Shown here piece after piece: positions 54,095 through 64,000 of a DNA stretch of 64,000 bases. The stretch is from DASVEG01 sp035540495. Its GTDB lineage: Bacteria; Actinomycetota; Acidimicrobiia; Acidimicrobiales; CADCTF01. The notes beneath the pieces were generated by a model. The model saw only the letters and a list, made by a program, of their open reading frames with translations, made no database searches and was not told the origin of the DNA. The position numbers and the translations under genes are program-made. Every line of letters begins with the position of its first letter. Position 1 is the first letter of the stretch. The stretch lies in NCBI GenBank assembly GCA_035540495.1, contig DATLGL010000017.1, positions 176,624-240,623 on the forward strand. The letters are read 5' to 3'.

Positions 54095-55546
54095 GTGGCC
54101 GAGCCGAACGTGGCGAACGACGACCGCGGCGTCGACGAGCCAACCGTTCCGGTCGGCGAGGTGGTGCCCGAGGAGGCGCCTGCCTCCGGCTTCAGCACCG
54201 TCCGCCTCTTCGGGTCGCGATCGTTCTTCCGCCTCTGGCTGGCCCAAGTGGCGTCAGCCCTCGGCGACTGGATCGGCTTCGTCGCGATCACGGCGTTGGC
54301 TGCGCGCATCGCAGGCGGCGGTTCGCCCGAGGCGGCGGTCGGCCTGGTGCTGTCGGCACGACTCGTTCCGGGGTTCTTCTTCGCTCCGGTGGCCGGCGTG
54401 CTCGTCGACCGCTGGGACCGCAAGAAGGTCATGGTGTCGTGCGACATCGGACGCGGGCTGGTGCTCGCGACGCTGCCGTGGGTCGACACGATCCCGGGGC
54501 TGGTCGTGATCTCATTCCTGCTCGAGATCCTGACGCTGATGTGGTCGCCGGCGAAGGAAGCGTCGGTGCCGAGCATCGTCCCCAAGGCCTACCTCCCGAC
54601 CGCGAACTCGCTGTCGCTCGTCGCGGCGTACGGCACGTTCCCGATCGGGTCGGCGATGTTCACTGCGCTGGCCGGCGTCGCGAAGTGGCTCGGGGAGTAC
54701 GACGCGCTCGAGGGACTCAAGGTCGACCAGGAGTTCATCGCGATCTACTTCGACGTCGGCACCTACTTCCTGTCCGCCCTCCTCATCTCGACACTGGCGC
54801 TGCCGTCGAGCCGTCGCGCGTCGACGACGGAGGCCGCGAGCGACACCCGCCGTCGCATCGACTTCGGGCAGGCGTGGCGCGAGCTGCGCGAGGGGGTCGC
54901 CTTCATCGGCCACAACCGGATCGTGCGGGCGATCATGCTCAGCATCGCGACGGGCCTTGTCGGGGGCGGCATGCTCGTGCCGCTCGGGCCCGCGTTCGCA
55001 CGCACCACGCTCGGCGGAGGGTCGGCAGCGTTCGGTCTGTTGCTCACCGCTCTGGGCATCGGCGTCGCCGCCGGCATCATCGGCCTGTCGGTGATCCAGC
55101 GCCGCATCCCGCACGAGAAGGTGTTCCTCTTCGCGGTGTTCGGGGCGGGGATCTCGATCGTCGCCGGTGCATCGATGACGACGCTCACGCCCGTGCTCGC
55201 CCTCGTCGGCGTGCTCGGCGTCTGCGCTGGCGCCGTCTACGTCCTCGGCTTCACGATCCTGCAGACGAACGTCGCCGAGGAACTGCTGGGTCGGGTGTTC
55301 GCGACCCTCAACACGCTGGTGCGGTTCTGCCTGCTCTCCGCCTTCGCGATCGCGCCGCTGCTGTCGGCGCTGCTCGACCGGCTGTCGCGCGATCTGCTCG
55401 ACCGCCAGATCTCGATCGCCGGCATCGACATCGCCGTTCCCGGCGTCCGCATCACGCTCTGGCTCGGCGGAGGGATCATCCTGTTCGCCGGCGTCGTCGC
55501 GCTCCTCGCGCTGCGCGACCGGCCGCTGCGCCGCGAGCGCACGTGA
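54095..55546 (+). CDS. MFS transporter
   Basis: A 483-residue major facilitator with about 12 membrane helices. It shows RLFGSRSFFRLWLAQVASALGDWIGFVAI near the N-terminus and the loop 2-3 motif VLVDRWDRKKVMV. The pattern resembles MFS exporters of the MdfA/EntS-like set; the substrate is not known. The N-terminal 30 residues are acidic and soluble. Its stop overlaps the thymidylate kinase start by 4 bp (GTGA), an operon arrangement seen with tmk-holB in actinobacteria. Confidence 0.9.
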   Translation: MAEPNVANDDRGVDEPTVPVGEVVPEEAPASGFSTVRLFGSRSFFRLWLAQVASALGDWIGFVAITALAARIAGGGSPEAAVGLVLSARLVPGFFFAPVAGVLVDRWDRKKVMVSCDIGRGLVLATLPWVDTIPGLVVISFLLEILTLMWSPAKEASVPSIVPKAYLPTANSLSLVAAYGTFPIGSAMFTALAGVAKWLGEYDALEGLKVDQEFIAIYFDVGTYFLSALLISTLALPSSRRASTTEAASDTRRRIDFGQAWRELREGVAFIGHNRIVRAIMLSIATGLVGGGMLVPLGPAFARTTLGGGSAAFGLLLTALGIGVAAGIIGLSVIQRRIPHEKVFLFAVFGAGISIVAGASMTTLTPVLALVGVLGVCAGAVYVLGFTILQTNVAEELLGRVFATLNTLVRFCLLSAFAIAPLLSALLDRLSRDLLDRQISIAGIDIAVPGVRITLWLGGGIILFAGVVALLALRDRPLRRERT

Positions 55547-56142
55547 CCGGCACGTGGATCGCGTTCGAGGGTGGCGAGGGCTCCGGCAAGTCGACCCAGG
55601 CTCGGCGCCTCGCCGAGACGCTCGACGCGGTGCTGACCCGCGAGCCAGGCGGCACTCCGGTGGGGGAGCGGGTGCGTGCCGTGCTCCTCGATCCGTCGGC
55701 CGACATCGACCCGCGGGCGGAGACGCTGCTCATGGCCGCCGACCGGGCCCAGCACGTGTCGTCGGTCGTCGTACCTGCGCTCGAGCGCGGTGAGGTGATC
55801 GTCAGCGACCGCTCCGCGTACTCGTCGATCGCCTACCAAGGCCACGGGCGGGGGCTTCCGTTCGACGAGGTGCGGTCGATCTCCGCCTGGGCGAGCGGCG
55901 GACGCTGGCCCGATCTCGTGTTCCTGCTCGACGTGCCCGACGACGTGAGGTCGGCGCGGATGCAGCGCGATCACGACCGCCTCGAAGCTGCCGGTGCTGC
56001 TTTCCACCAGCGCGTGAACGCGGGCTTCCGGGAGATGGCCGCGGCCGATCCCGATGGGTGGATCGTCGTCGACGGGACGCCGCCCCCAGACGAGATCGCC
56101 GCGCACATCCTCGAGACCTACCGGCGGTGGTCGCGTGGGTGA
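55543..56142 (+). CDS. tmk: Thymidylate kinase
   Basis: A 199-residue enzyme converting dTMP to dTDP. It has the P-loop FEGGEGSGKSTQARRL, LTREPGGTPVGERVR, the DR motif VSDRSAYSSIAYQGHGRGL and a C-terminal LID-like region with RMQRDHDRLEAAGAAFHQRVNAGF. GTG at 55543 overlaps the MFS stop, and holB overlaps its 3' end by 8 bp, so translation is coupled across three genes. Confidence 0.95.
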   Translation: MTGTWIAFEGGEGSGKSTQARRLAETLDAVLTREPGGTPVGERVRAVLLDPSADIDPRAETLLMAADRAQHVSSVVVPALERGEVIVSDRSAYSSIAYQGHGRGLPFDEVRSISAWASGGRWPDLVFLLDVPDDVRSARMQRDHDRLEAAGAAFHQRVNAGFREMAAADPDGWIVVDGTPPPDEIAAHILETYRRWSRG

Positions 56143-57193
56143 CCCCTACGCGGGCGTGGTCGGGCAGGAGCGGGCGGTCCGCCACCTGCGCGCTGCAGCC
56201 CGGTCGCCGGTGCACGCGTACCTCTTCGTCGGGCCGGCCGGCACCGGCGCGCGAGACGCGGCGCGAGCGTTCGCGGCCGACATCCTCTGCCCGAACGGTG
56301 GTGACGGCGACTGCGACGTGTGCCGTCGAGCGCTCTCACAACGTCATCCCGACGTCATCGAGGTCGAGCGCACCGGGGCGTCGATCCTCGTCGCGGAGAT
56401 CGACGAGGTGCTGCGCATCGCAGTGCGGCCCCCGATGGAGGCCGATCGCAAGGTGATCGTCCTCAACGACTTCCACCTCGTCGACCAGCAGTACCCGCGC
56501 CTGCTGAAGACGTTGGAGGAGCCGCCGGCGTCGGCGGTGTTCATCGTGCTGGCCGACGACGTGCCTGCGGAGCTGGCCACCATCTCGAGCCGGTGCGTGC
56601 GCGTCGACTTCGGCCCGATCGCGGTCGAGGTGGTGGAAGCGGCTCTCGTCGCGGAAGGTGTCGAGCCGCATCACGCCGCCGAGATCGCAGCGGCCTCGGC
56701 GGGGCGGATCGACCGGGCCCGGCTCCTCGCTGCTGATCCTGGCTTCGGCGCGAGGCAGGCGTTGTGGCGGGGCGTGCCGGCACGTCTCGACGGCACCGGC
56801 GCGACGATCGCCGTCCTCACCGACGAGCTCGTCGCGAGCGTGGAGACGGTGCTCGACCCGTTGCGGGAACGCCAGTCGGAGGAGGTCGCGGAGCTCGAGG
56901 AGCGCGTAGCCCGGTACGGCGAACGTGGCTCCGGGCGCAAAGACCTCGACACCCGCCACAAGCGCGAACAGCGCCGCATCCGGACCGACGAGCTCCGGTT
57001 CGGACTCGCCACGCTCGCGGCGGTCTACCGCGAGGCGCTCATCGGCGAGTCGCCGCACGGGATCACGCCGCAGGTCGCCCTCGACGCCATCGCCGCGCTC
57101 GACGCCGCAGGCGAGGCCCTCGTCCGCAATCCGAACGAGACGCTCCTGCTGCAGGGTCTCCTGTCCCGCCTCACGGACGCCGCCGAGACCTGA
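56135..57193 (+). CDS. holB: DNA polymerase III delta-prime subunit
   Basis: A 352-residue clamp-loader subunit: VVGQERAVRHLRAAARSPVHAYLFVGPAGTGARDAARAFA, a zinc module (CPNGGDGDCDVCRRALSQRHPDV), KVIVLNDFHLVDQQYPRLLKTLEEPPASAVFIVL and the SRC-type sensor (TISSRCVRVDF). The Walker A Lys is missing (GTGARD), as expected for the non-ATP-binding delta-prime subunit. Start GTG at 56135 overlaps tmk. The tRNA-Thr gene follows about 70 bp downstream. Confidence 0.92.
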   Translation: MGDPYAGVVGQERAVRHLRAAARSPVHAYLFVGPAGTGARDAARAFAADILCPNGGDGDCDVCRRALSQRHPDVIEVERTGASILVAEIDEVLRIAVRPPMEADRKVIVLNDFHLVDQQYPRLLKTLEEPPASAVFIVLADDVPAELATISSRCVRVDFGPIAVEVVEAALVAEGVEPHHAAEIAAASAGRIDRARLLAADPGFGARQALWRGVPARLDGTGATIAVLTDELVASVETVLDPLRERQSEEVAELEERVARYGERGSGRKDLDTRHKREQRRIRTDELRFGLATLAAVYREALIGESPHGITPQVALDAIAALDAAGEALVRNPNETLLLQGLLSRLTDAAET

Positions 57194-57262
57194 GCACACC
57201 GGCAGAAACGGGATCGGATGGCGCGGGGAGCGCTGTGGCGCCCGCGCTACCCTTGGCGCTCC

Positions 57263-57338
57263 GCCCGAGTAGCTCAGACGGCAGAGCAACGCACTCGTAA
57301 TGCGTAGGTCAGGGGTTCGATTCCCCTCTCGGGCTCCA
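57263..57338 (+). tRNA. tRNA-Thr (anticodon CGU)
   Basis: A complete cloverleaf: acceptor GCCCGAG/CTCGGGC, D arm with AGCTCAGACGGCAGAGC, anticodon arm ACGCA-CTCGTAA-TGCGT (CGU at the centre), T arm AGGGGTTCGATTCCCCT, discriminator T and encoded CCA (57336-57338). CGU reads ACG threonine codons. Confidence 0.95.
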
Positions 57339-57494
57339 GTCACTCGCTGATCCCTGCGTCCCTCCCGCTCTTCCGGTTTCCAACGTTCAGACGCGGGGTA
57401 CTACAGCGCACCGTGGGAGGTTTGCCACGTCTTGTGGCGAATCTCCTCGGGGTACGGCATCGCGTGGTGCGGGCCGGCGTACGTCCGGAGTGAC

Positions 57495-59321
57495 ATGAAG
57501 AGAACTGCTGTCGGTCTGATCGTTGCCGTCCTGCTGGGGCTTCCGGCGGCCGTCGCTGCTCCGCCCGCGCGCGTCGACGACGACGCGGCGGTTCGGGTGA
57601 TCGTGCAGGCGACGTCCACGACCGAGGCCGCGGATGCCGTCGTCGCTGCCGGCGGGCGCGTCGTCGCGGCGCTGCCGATCGTCGACGGGGTGGCCGCCTC
57701 GGTGCCGCAGGGCGCCATCAGCCGCATCGAAGCCGTCGACGCGGTCGTCGCCGTGACCCCCGACGCGCCGATCGCGTTCTCGGAGACCACGACCACGTCG
57801 AGCGCGCCGGAGCCGCGTTCGGTCTACGTCCACGAGCTGGGCGCCGACACGATCAACCGATCGGGCATCGACGGCGCGAACGCGACCGTCGCCCTCATCG
57901 ACACCGGCGTCGCCCGTGTCGACGCCTCCGGCACCGCCGTTCCCGACTTGGCCGGACGTGTCGTGCCCGTTCCCGACCCGCATCAGCGTCCGGCTCCCGA
58001 GCCCGACGCGCAGGGCCGGGTCACGCCGCGGATGGTGCCGTGCGCCGACTTCTCCGGCGACACGCCGTTCGGGGTCGCTCCTTCGTGCGGCGACCGTCAC
58101 GGTCACGGGACGTTCATGGCCGGGATCATCGCCGGCAACGGCGCCGCTTCCGGCGGCCGCTACCGAGGCGTCGCGCCGGCGACGAACATCGCCGACATCA
58201 GGATCGCGAGCGCGAACGGCGCGGCGGACGTCTCGAAGGTGCTCGCGGCGATCCAGTACGTCGTGTCGTTCAAGGACGTGATCCAGCCGCCGGTCAGGGT
58301 CATCAACCTCTCGCTCGGCACCACGAGCCGCCAAGACCATCGCCGCGACCCGCTGAACTTCGCGGTCCAGCGGGCGTGGACGTCGGGCCTCGTCGTCGTG
58401 GTCGCGGCCGGCAACACCGGCCCCGACGCGTCGACGATCTCGAAGCCGGCGGACGATCCGTTGGTGCTCACCGTCGGCGCGGTCGACGACCTGGAGACGA
58501 CGACCCTCGAGGACGACCGGCTGCCGAAGTTCTCGGCCCGCGGGCCTGCGACGTTCTCCACCGCCGACGGATCCACGCTCAGCGTCCCGAAGCCCGACGT
58601 CGTCGCACCCGGCGCGCGGCTGGTGTCGCTGCGGCCCGTCGACGGGCAGGGCCGGCCAACGGCGGTGACCACTCCCGATCCGCCGGCCGGTTCGTGGTCG
58701 ACCTCGCACTACCGGCGGGGGAGCGGCACGTCGATGTCCGCCGCCGCCGTGTCGGGTGTCGCCGCGTTGTACGCCGATGCCAACACGCGGCTCGGGCGGA
58801 ACTGGACGAACGCCGACCCCGACCGGTTCAAGCGGGCGGTGCTGCACACGGCCCGACCGGTCGCGGAGAAGGACGCTTCGTCGATCGGCCGCGGACTGGT
58901 GAACGCGTCGGGCGCGATCTCGCGTGCGCTCGCCGACGGGTCGACCGCCGTGCCGGCGATGACCTCGGATGCATCGGGCCGGCTCGACGACAGCCGCGGC
59001 GAAGCCGTTCGCACGAGCCGCGAGTGCACGAACCTCGAGCGGCTGACCCAGCTGCGACTGGTCGGCGCGTGCGAGATCCTCATCACCGGCGAGCGCACCG
59101 CGCAGGACCAGGCCTGGAGCGCCGACGCGTACCGCGAGCCGTGGACCGGCTCCAGCTGGTACGGCTCCAGCTGGTACGGGTCGTCGTGGTACGGCTCGAG
59201 CTGGTACGGCTCCAGCTGGTACGGCTCGTCGTGGTACGGCTCCAGCTGGTACGGAACGCAGGATGCGCGTCCCTACGGCGCGACGGTGAACGGATCGTCG
59301 TGGTACGGCGCGTGGGAGTGA
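57495..59321 (+). CDS. Secreted S8 (subtilisin-like) protease with GSSWY repeats
   Basis: A 608-residue exported protease. The signal peptide is MKRTAVGLIVAVLLGLPAAVA. A propeptide-like region (about 30-115) precedes the catalytic domain with Asp136 (ALIDTGV), His204 (GHGTFMAGI) and Ser413 (GSGTSMSAA), plus the oxyanion-site Asn in AAGNTGP. The C-terminus carries seven consecutive GSSWY units, then a spaced eighth (GSSWYGAWE). The catalytic residues are all present, so it should be active outside the cell. The next gene starts 10 bp downstream and encodes a membrane PP2C sensor, suggesting a shared function. Confidence 0.93.
   Translation: MKRTAVGLIVAVLLGLPAAVAAPPARVDDDAAVRVIVQATSTTEAADAVVAAGGRVVAALPIVDGVAASVPQGAISRIEAVDAVVAVTPDAPIAFSETTTTSSAPEPRSVYVHELGADTINRSGIDGANATVALIDTGVARVDASGTAVPDLAGRVVPVPDPHQRPAPEPDAQGRVTPRMVPCADFSGDTPFGVAPSCGDRHGHGTFMAGIIAGNGAASGGRYRGVAPATNIADIRIASANGAADVSKVLAAIQYVVSFKDVIQPPVRVINLSLGTTSRQDHRRDPLNFAVQRAWTSGLVVVVAAGNTGPDASTISKPADDPLVLTVGAVDDLETTTLEDDRLPKFSARGPATFSTADGSTLSVPKPDVVAPGARLVSLRPVDGQGRPTAVTTPDPPAGSWSTSHYRRGSGTSMSAAAVSGVAALYADANTRLGRNWTNADPDRFKRAVLHTARPVAEKDASSIGRGLVNASGAISRALADGSTAVPAMTSDASGRLDDSRGEAVRTSRECTNLERLTQLRLVGACEILITGERTAQDQAWSADAYREPWTGSSWYGSSWYGSSWYGSSWYGSSWYGSSWYGSSWYGTQDARPYGATVNGSSWYGAWE
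59148..59252 (+). repeat. Seven 15-bp tandem repeats coding GSSWY
   Basis: Seven in-frame units start at 59148, 59163, 59178, 59193, 59208, 59223 and 59238. Units differ mainly in serine codons (TCC AGC, TCG TCG, TCG AGC), which shows selection on the protein sequence and not simple recent slippage alone. Confidence 0.95.
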
Positions 59322-59331
59322 TCCCGCGGTC

Positions 59332-62058
59332 GTGAACATCCGCCTCGGGACCTACATCGCAACGGTGGCCGCCTTGGCGGCCGCCGTCGCGTTCGCTGGC
59401 CGCGACCTCGATGCGCCGGCGGGCACCACAGAGGCGTGGCCGGCCCTGGCGCTGCTCGCTGCGCTCGTCGTCGCCGCGGAGTACCTGCTCGTCAGGTTCC
59501 GCGTCGGTGGCGAGGTCAACGCGATGAACCTGATGGAGGCCGTCCTCGCGCCGGTCGTGATCTTCTATCCACCGTCGGTCGCCGTCGCGACGGTCGCGGC
59601 CAGTCAGATCGTCGCAGCGATCGTGCGGCGCAACGCTCCGACCAAGGCAGCGTTCAACGTCGCGCAGTGGTCTCTCGCGACGGGTTGCGGCGCACTGGTG
59701 GCAGCAACGTTCGCACCTGCGACTGCGACGGCGCCGATGGCGGCCGGCGTGCTCCTCGCGCTGGTCGTGGTGGCGACGGTGAACCAGGTCGCGTTCACGC
59801 TCGTCGTCACAATCGCCAACCGTCAGCGACTGCGACGGGCGGTGGCCGCCCTGCGCCCCGTGATGCTTCGTGGCTGGGCCGCGAGCTGGCTGCTGAACAG
59901 CGCCATCGGGCTGCTCTTCGTGTTCGCGTTCGACCGTCATGCCGTCGCCGTGCTGCTCTTCCCGGTGCCGCTGGTCGTCTTGCACCTCGCGTACCGCGGC
60001 TACGCCGGTGCCCGCACCGACCGCATCCGCCTCACCGGCGTCCATCACGCCGTGAGCGTGCTGTCGGAGCCCATCGACCCGCGCGAGAAGGTCGTCGACT
60101 TCCTCGTCGGCGTGGCGACGTCGTTCGACGCTCGAGCCGCGGTGCTGGCGATCCGCAACGATGGCGTTCTCGAGGTGCACGAGGTCGAACGCGCGACGCG
60201 GAACCACTCGGTCACCTTCGAGCCCCTCGACCAACCGTCGCTCGTCTCCAGCGCGCTCACCCTCGATCGGGCTGCGCGCGTGACCGCGTCGAGCGACCAC
60301 CCCCTCCGGCCGTACCTCCGCGAGAGCGACGTGCGCGACGTGCTCGCCGCACCGCTCGTCGAGGGTGATGTGCCACTCGGCGCGCTCCTCGTGGTCGACC
60401 AGGGCGGGCTCGAAGGGTTCGAGGAGGGCGAGCTCGCGGTGCTCGACGCGCTGGCGCGTGAGACGGCTGGCGTCTTCGCGAAGGGCCGGCTGTTCGCGAC
60501 CGTGCTCGAGGAGCGTCGCGCGACCGCGGAGATCGTCGACAGCACCTCAGACGGCATCCTGACGATCGACGACGACGGCATGATCAGAGCCTGGAACCCG
60601 GCGCTGGCCGCGATCACCGGGTTCACGGCCGCTGACGCGGTGGGCCACCCCGTGAGCCTGGTGCTCCGAGCGACGTCGACCAGCGGCGACCCCGTGCCCC
60701 TCGACCGATGGGCGAACGGCGAACCCCTCCCGAGTCAGATCGAGGTCGTCGCGGCCGACGGCAGCCGGCGACGGTTGTCGTGCTCGTACGGCTACACCGC
60801 GACCTCAGGCGAGGGGAAGCTCGTCGTGATCGCCCGCGACCTCACGCCGGCCGAGCAGTTCGAGGAGCTCCGCGAGCAACTGGGGCGTCTCGTGGAGGTG
60901 GAGGCGGCGCATCGAGCGGTCGTCGCCGCGCTGCAGGAAGCCCTCCTGCCCGCGCGCCCGGAGGTGGCGGGAGCGGAGTTCGCGGTGGCGTACGTGCCCT
61001 CCGACGAGCAGGCGCCCACCGGCGGCGACCTCTACGACTGGCAGGTGCTGCCCGACGGCTGGGTCCACGTCGCGGTCATCGACGTGCTCGGCCACGGGGT
61101 GACCGCGACGAAGCACGCCCTCGCGGTGATCTCCACCCTCCGCCTGCTCGCCCTCCAGGGCTGCGCTCTGGAGGACATGGTCCGACGGGCGGACGAGCTC
61201 CTGCGCTCGCAGGATCCCGAGCTCGTCGCCACGGTGGTCATCGCACGCGTCGAGCCGCGCACCGGCGCCGTGCACGTCGTCGCAGGGGGTCACCCGCCGG
61301 CCCTGCTCGTCCGCTCCGAGGGCGCGATCGAGCAGATCTCCGCGCCGGGTATCCCCATCGGATGGCCGGAGGCCGCGAGCGACGCGTGTGTGGAGCTGGC
61401 GCTCCATCCGGGCGACAGCCTCGTCCTCTACACCGACGGCCTGATCGAAGCCCGCCGCAACATCCTCGACGGGCTCGACGAGCTCGTCGCTCACGCCCAG
61501 GCGCTGAGCACGAGGGCAGCGCAGGAGCTGGCGGACGAGCTCGTGGCCCGTGCCCTCGCCGGTGCCGACCGCCGCGACGACTCGCTCGCGCTCGTCATCC
61601 GCCGCGCCCCTCAGCTCGTGCTGCCGGCGACGCGGAGGTGGACGTTCGGGCCCGAGTTGACCGCGGTGCGCTCGGCGCGCCGAGCGGTCGCCGACTTCCT
61701 GGCACAGGCCGGCGTCGCCGAAGAGGCCGTGTCCGACGCGCTGCTCATCACCTCGGAGCTGGTCACGAACGGGATGCGCGCGCCCGGTTGCACGTCGCTG
61801 TCGCTCGTCGCGACTGTCACCGAGGATGCGCTCGTGCTCGACGCGGTGGACGACGGACAAGGAGATCCGTCGCTCGCCGACGCAGGGCACGACCTCCCCG
61901 ATCTCGACGGCGAGCGAGGGCGTGGTCTGTATCTCGTCCGCGCCGTCGCCGATGACATGTCGATCCTCAGCACCGCGGAGGGGACGTCGGTCCGCGTGCA
62001 GTGCAGCCTCCGCGCGAGCGCGCCCGCTCCGCAGTCGGGCGCCGAACCGCGCCGGTAG
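59332..62058 (+). CDS. Membrane GAF-PAS-PP2C-HATPase signalling protein
   Basis: A 908-residue protein. Several membrane helices occupy about 5-225, then a GAF domain (about 235-395), a PAS domain (about 398-515; STSDGILTIDDDGMIRAWNPALAAITGF), a SpoIIE/RsbU-type PP2C phosphatase (about 543-765; GGDLYDW, VIDVLGHG, RRDDSLAL) and an RsbW-type ATPase (about 768-895; SELVTNGM, DDGQGDP, GRGLYLV). The metal-binding Asp residues of PP2C and the ATP boxes are intact. It could both dephosphorylate an RsbV-type protein and act as an anti-sigma kinase. GTG at 59332 is 10 bp from the S8 protease gene. Confidence 0.9.
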   Translation: MNIRLGTYIATVAALAAAVAFAGRDLDAPAGTTEAWPALALLAALVVAAEYLLVRFRVGGEVNAMNLMEAVLAPVVIFYPPSVAVATVAASQIVAAIVRRNAPTKAAFNVAQWSLATGCGALVAATFAPATATAPMAAGVLLALVVVATVNQVAFTLVVTIANRQRLRRAVAALRPVMLRGWAASWLLNSAIGLLFVFAFDRHAVAVLLFPVPLVVLHLAYRGYAGARTDRIRLTGVHHAVSVLSEPIDPREKVVDFLVGVATSFDARAAVLAIRNDGVLEVHEVERATRNHSVTFEPLDQPSLVSSALTLDRAARVTASSDHPLRPYLRESDVRDVLAAPLVEGDVPLGALLVVDQGGLEGFEEGELAVLDALARETAGVFAKGRLFATVLEERRATAEIVDSTSDGILTIDDDGMIRAWNPALAAITGFTAADAVGHPVSLVLRATSTSGDPVPLDRWANGEPLPSQIEVVAADGSRRRLSCSYGYTATSGEGKLVVIARDLTPAEQFEELREQLGRLVEVEAAHRAVVAALQEALLPARPEVAGAEFAVAYVPSDEQAPTGGDLYDWQVLPDGWVHVAVIDVLGHGVTATKHALAVISTLRLLALQGCALEDMVRRADELLRSQDPELVATVVIARVEPRTGAVHVVAGGHPPALLVRSEGAIEQISAPGIPIGWPEAASDACVELALHPGDSLVLYTDGLIEARRNILDGLDELVAHAQALSTRAAQELADELVARALAGADRRDDSLALVIRRAPQLVLPATRRWTFGPELTAVRSARRAVADFLAQAGVAEEAVSDALLITSELVTNGMRAPGCTSLSLVATVTEDALVLDAVDDGQGDPSLADAGHDLPDLDGERGRGLYLVRAVADDMSILSTAEGTSVRVQCSLRASAPAPQSGAEPRR

Positions 62059-62089
62059 AATCGGCGGTCCCCCGCCCGAGGAAGTTCCG

Positions 62090-63685
<1,596 letters not shown>

Positions 63686-63742
63686 CGCACCCCACCGTTT
63701 CCCGTACGTCGCGTGTCGGCCCCGCGAGCGCGTGGAGGTAGA

Positions 63743-64000
63743 TCACGCCGCTGGTCCGGCGCGGTCGCGTTGGTGGTGTCGTGGGTGTCGTGGGTCGTCT
63801 GGTGGGACGAGTGGTCGTTTGCCGGTTCCTTCGACGAGGGCCCAGCCGTGGAGGGTCTTGAGGTCGTGGCAGTGGTCGCAGACGCGGTCGAGCCAGTCGA
63901 TGAGGGTGATCTTCGATTGGGCCCAGTCGATGCGGTGGTCGCGTTCGAGGCGTCCGACCTGGGGGCAGCCTTCGGTGGTGCAGACGGGGTCTTTCCACTC
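63743..64000 (-). CDS. HNH endonuclease (13E12/DUF222 type), C-terminal fragment
   Basis: The frame is open at the right edge, so only the last 85 residues are seen. They contain the zinc/HNH core: CTTEGCPQVGRLERDHRIDWAQ and RVCDHCHDLKTLHGWAL, followed by a Pro/Arg/His-rich tail. This is the C-terminal nuclease domain found after DUF222 in many actinobacterial multi-copy proteins. The N-terminal part lies outside the window. It converges with prfC. Confidence 0.8.
   Translation of the reverse strand, partial: EWKDPVCTTEGCPQVGRLERDHRIDWAQSKITLIDWLDRVCDHCHDLKTLHGWALVEGTGKRPLVPPDDPRHPRHHQRDRAGPAA

Noticed and set aside
59148..59252. CRISPR-like array
   Set aside because: Units are 15 bp, contiguous, without spacers and in frame as GSSWY codons.

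Overview
The window is a 64 kb stretch of a high-GC chromosome with short intergenic gaps, frequent GTG and TTG starts and many 4-bp start/stop overlaps. A GlnR-type orphan regulator beside two glutamine synthetases, a class E sortase with an LPRTG substrate, an actinobacterial-type tad pilus set with a DUF4244-like pilin, RsbV/RsbW partner-switch genes and a 13E12-type HNH endonuclease all point to Actinomycetota. The overall mix looks most like Acidimicrobiia, but this is an inference from gene content. There is no prophage, insertion sequence or CRISPR array, and the genes read as core chromosome.

Layout. 1-4.1 kb: the end of a histidine kinase and a MacB/FtsX-type ABC exporter. 4.1-6.4 kb: an iron-sulfur block (mrp, divergent SufR-like regulator, erpA-like gene). 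6.5-9.3 kb: a 23S rRNA methyltransferase-like gene, an unusual short fused molybdenum-hydroxylase-like protein, RidA and a small membrane protein. 9.3-16.7 kb: a nitrogen island with glnR-glnA on the minus strand, glnII divergent across a full GlnR box, then an amidase and glutamine-dependent NAD synthase. 16.8-20.8 kb: an MMPL exporter, its TetR regulator and an EamA transporter, with an operator palindrome and two apparent non-standard start codons. 20.8-23.4 kb: a long palindrome followed by two ferritin-like genes, an unknown gene and a sigma factor that lacks region 4. 24-25 kb: a complete primary-like sigma factor. 26-28 kb: small genes, a HAD phosphatase and a selenocysteine tRNA.

27.9-31.7 kb: a compact tad pilus operon (tadZ-like, tadA, tadB, tadC, flp-like, tadE). 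31.9-35.7 kb: a cell-surface block (LPRTG protein, sortase E, fibronectin III membrane protein). 35.6-39.4 kb: phoU, a DUF4349 protein and an MrfA-type helicase. 39.5-40.4 kb: RsbV- and RsbW-like genes. 40.4-43.8 kb: potassium uptake (two TrkA/KtrA-like regulators and Kup). 43.8-45.9 kb: glucose-6-phosphate dehydrogenase and a DtxR-family repressor sharing an operator-like palindrome. 45.9-50.6 kb: two tandem membrane pyrophosphatases, one with K+-dependent and one with K+-independent signature residues. 50.7-57.3 kb: DedA, topoisomerase I, MFS transporter, thymidylate kinase, DNA polymerase III delta-prime and tRNA-Thr. 57.5-62.1 kb: a secreted subtilase with seven tandem GSSWY repeats, followed after 10 bp by a membrane GAF-PAS-PP2C-HATPase protein. 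62.1-64 kb: release factor 3 and the end of an HNH endonuclease.

The items most worth follow-up are the subtilase/PP2C gene pair, the ferritin-like operon with the region-4-less sigma factor under a hairpin that could cover its ribosome binding site, the paired pyrophosphatases next to potassium uptake genes, the shortened Mo-hydroxylase fusion, and the non-standard starts in the MMPL-TetR-EamA operon.
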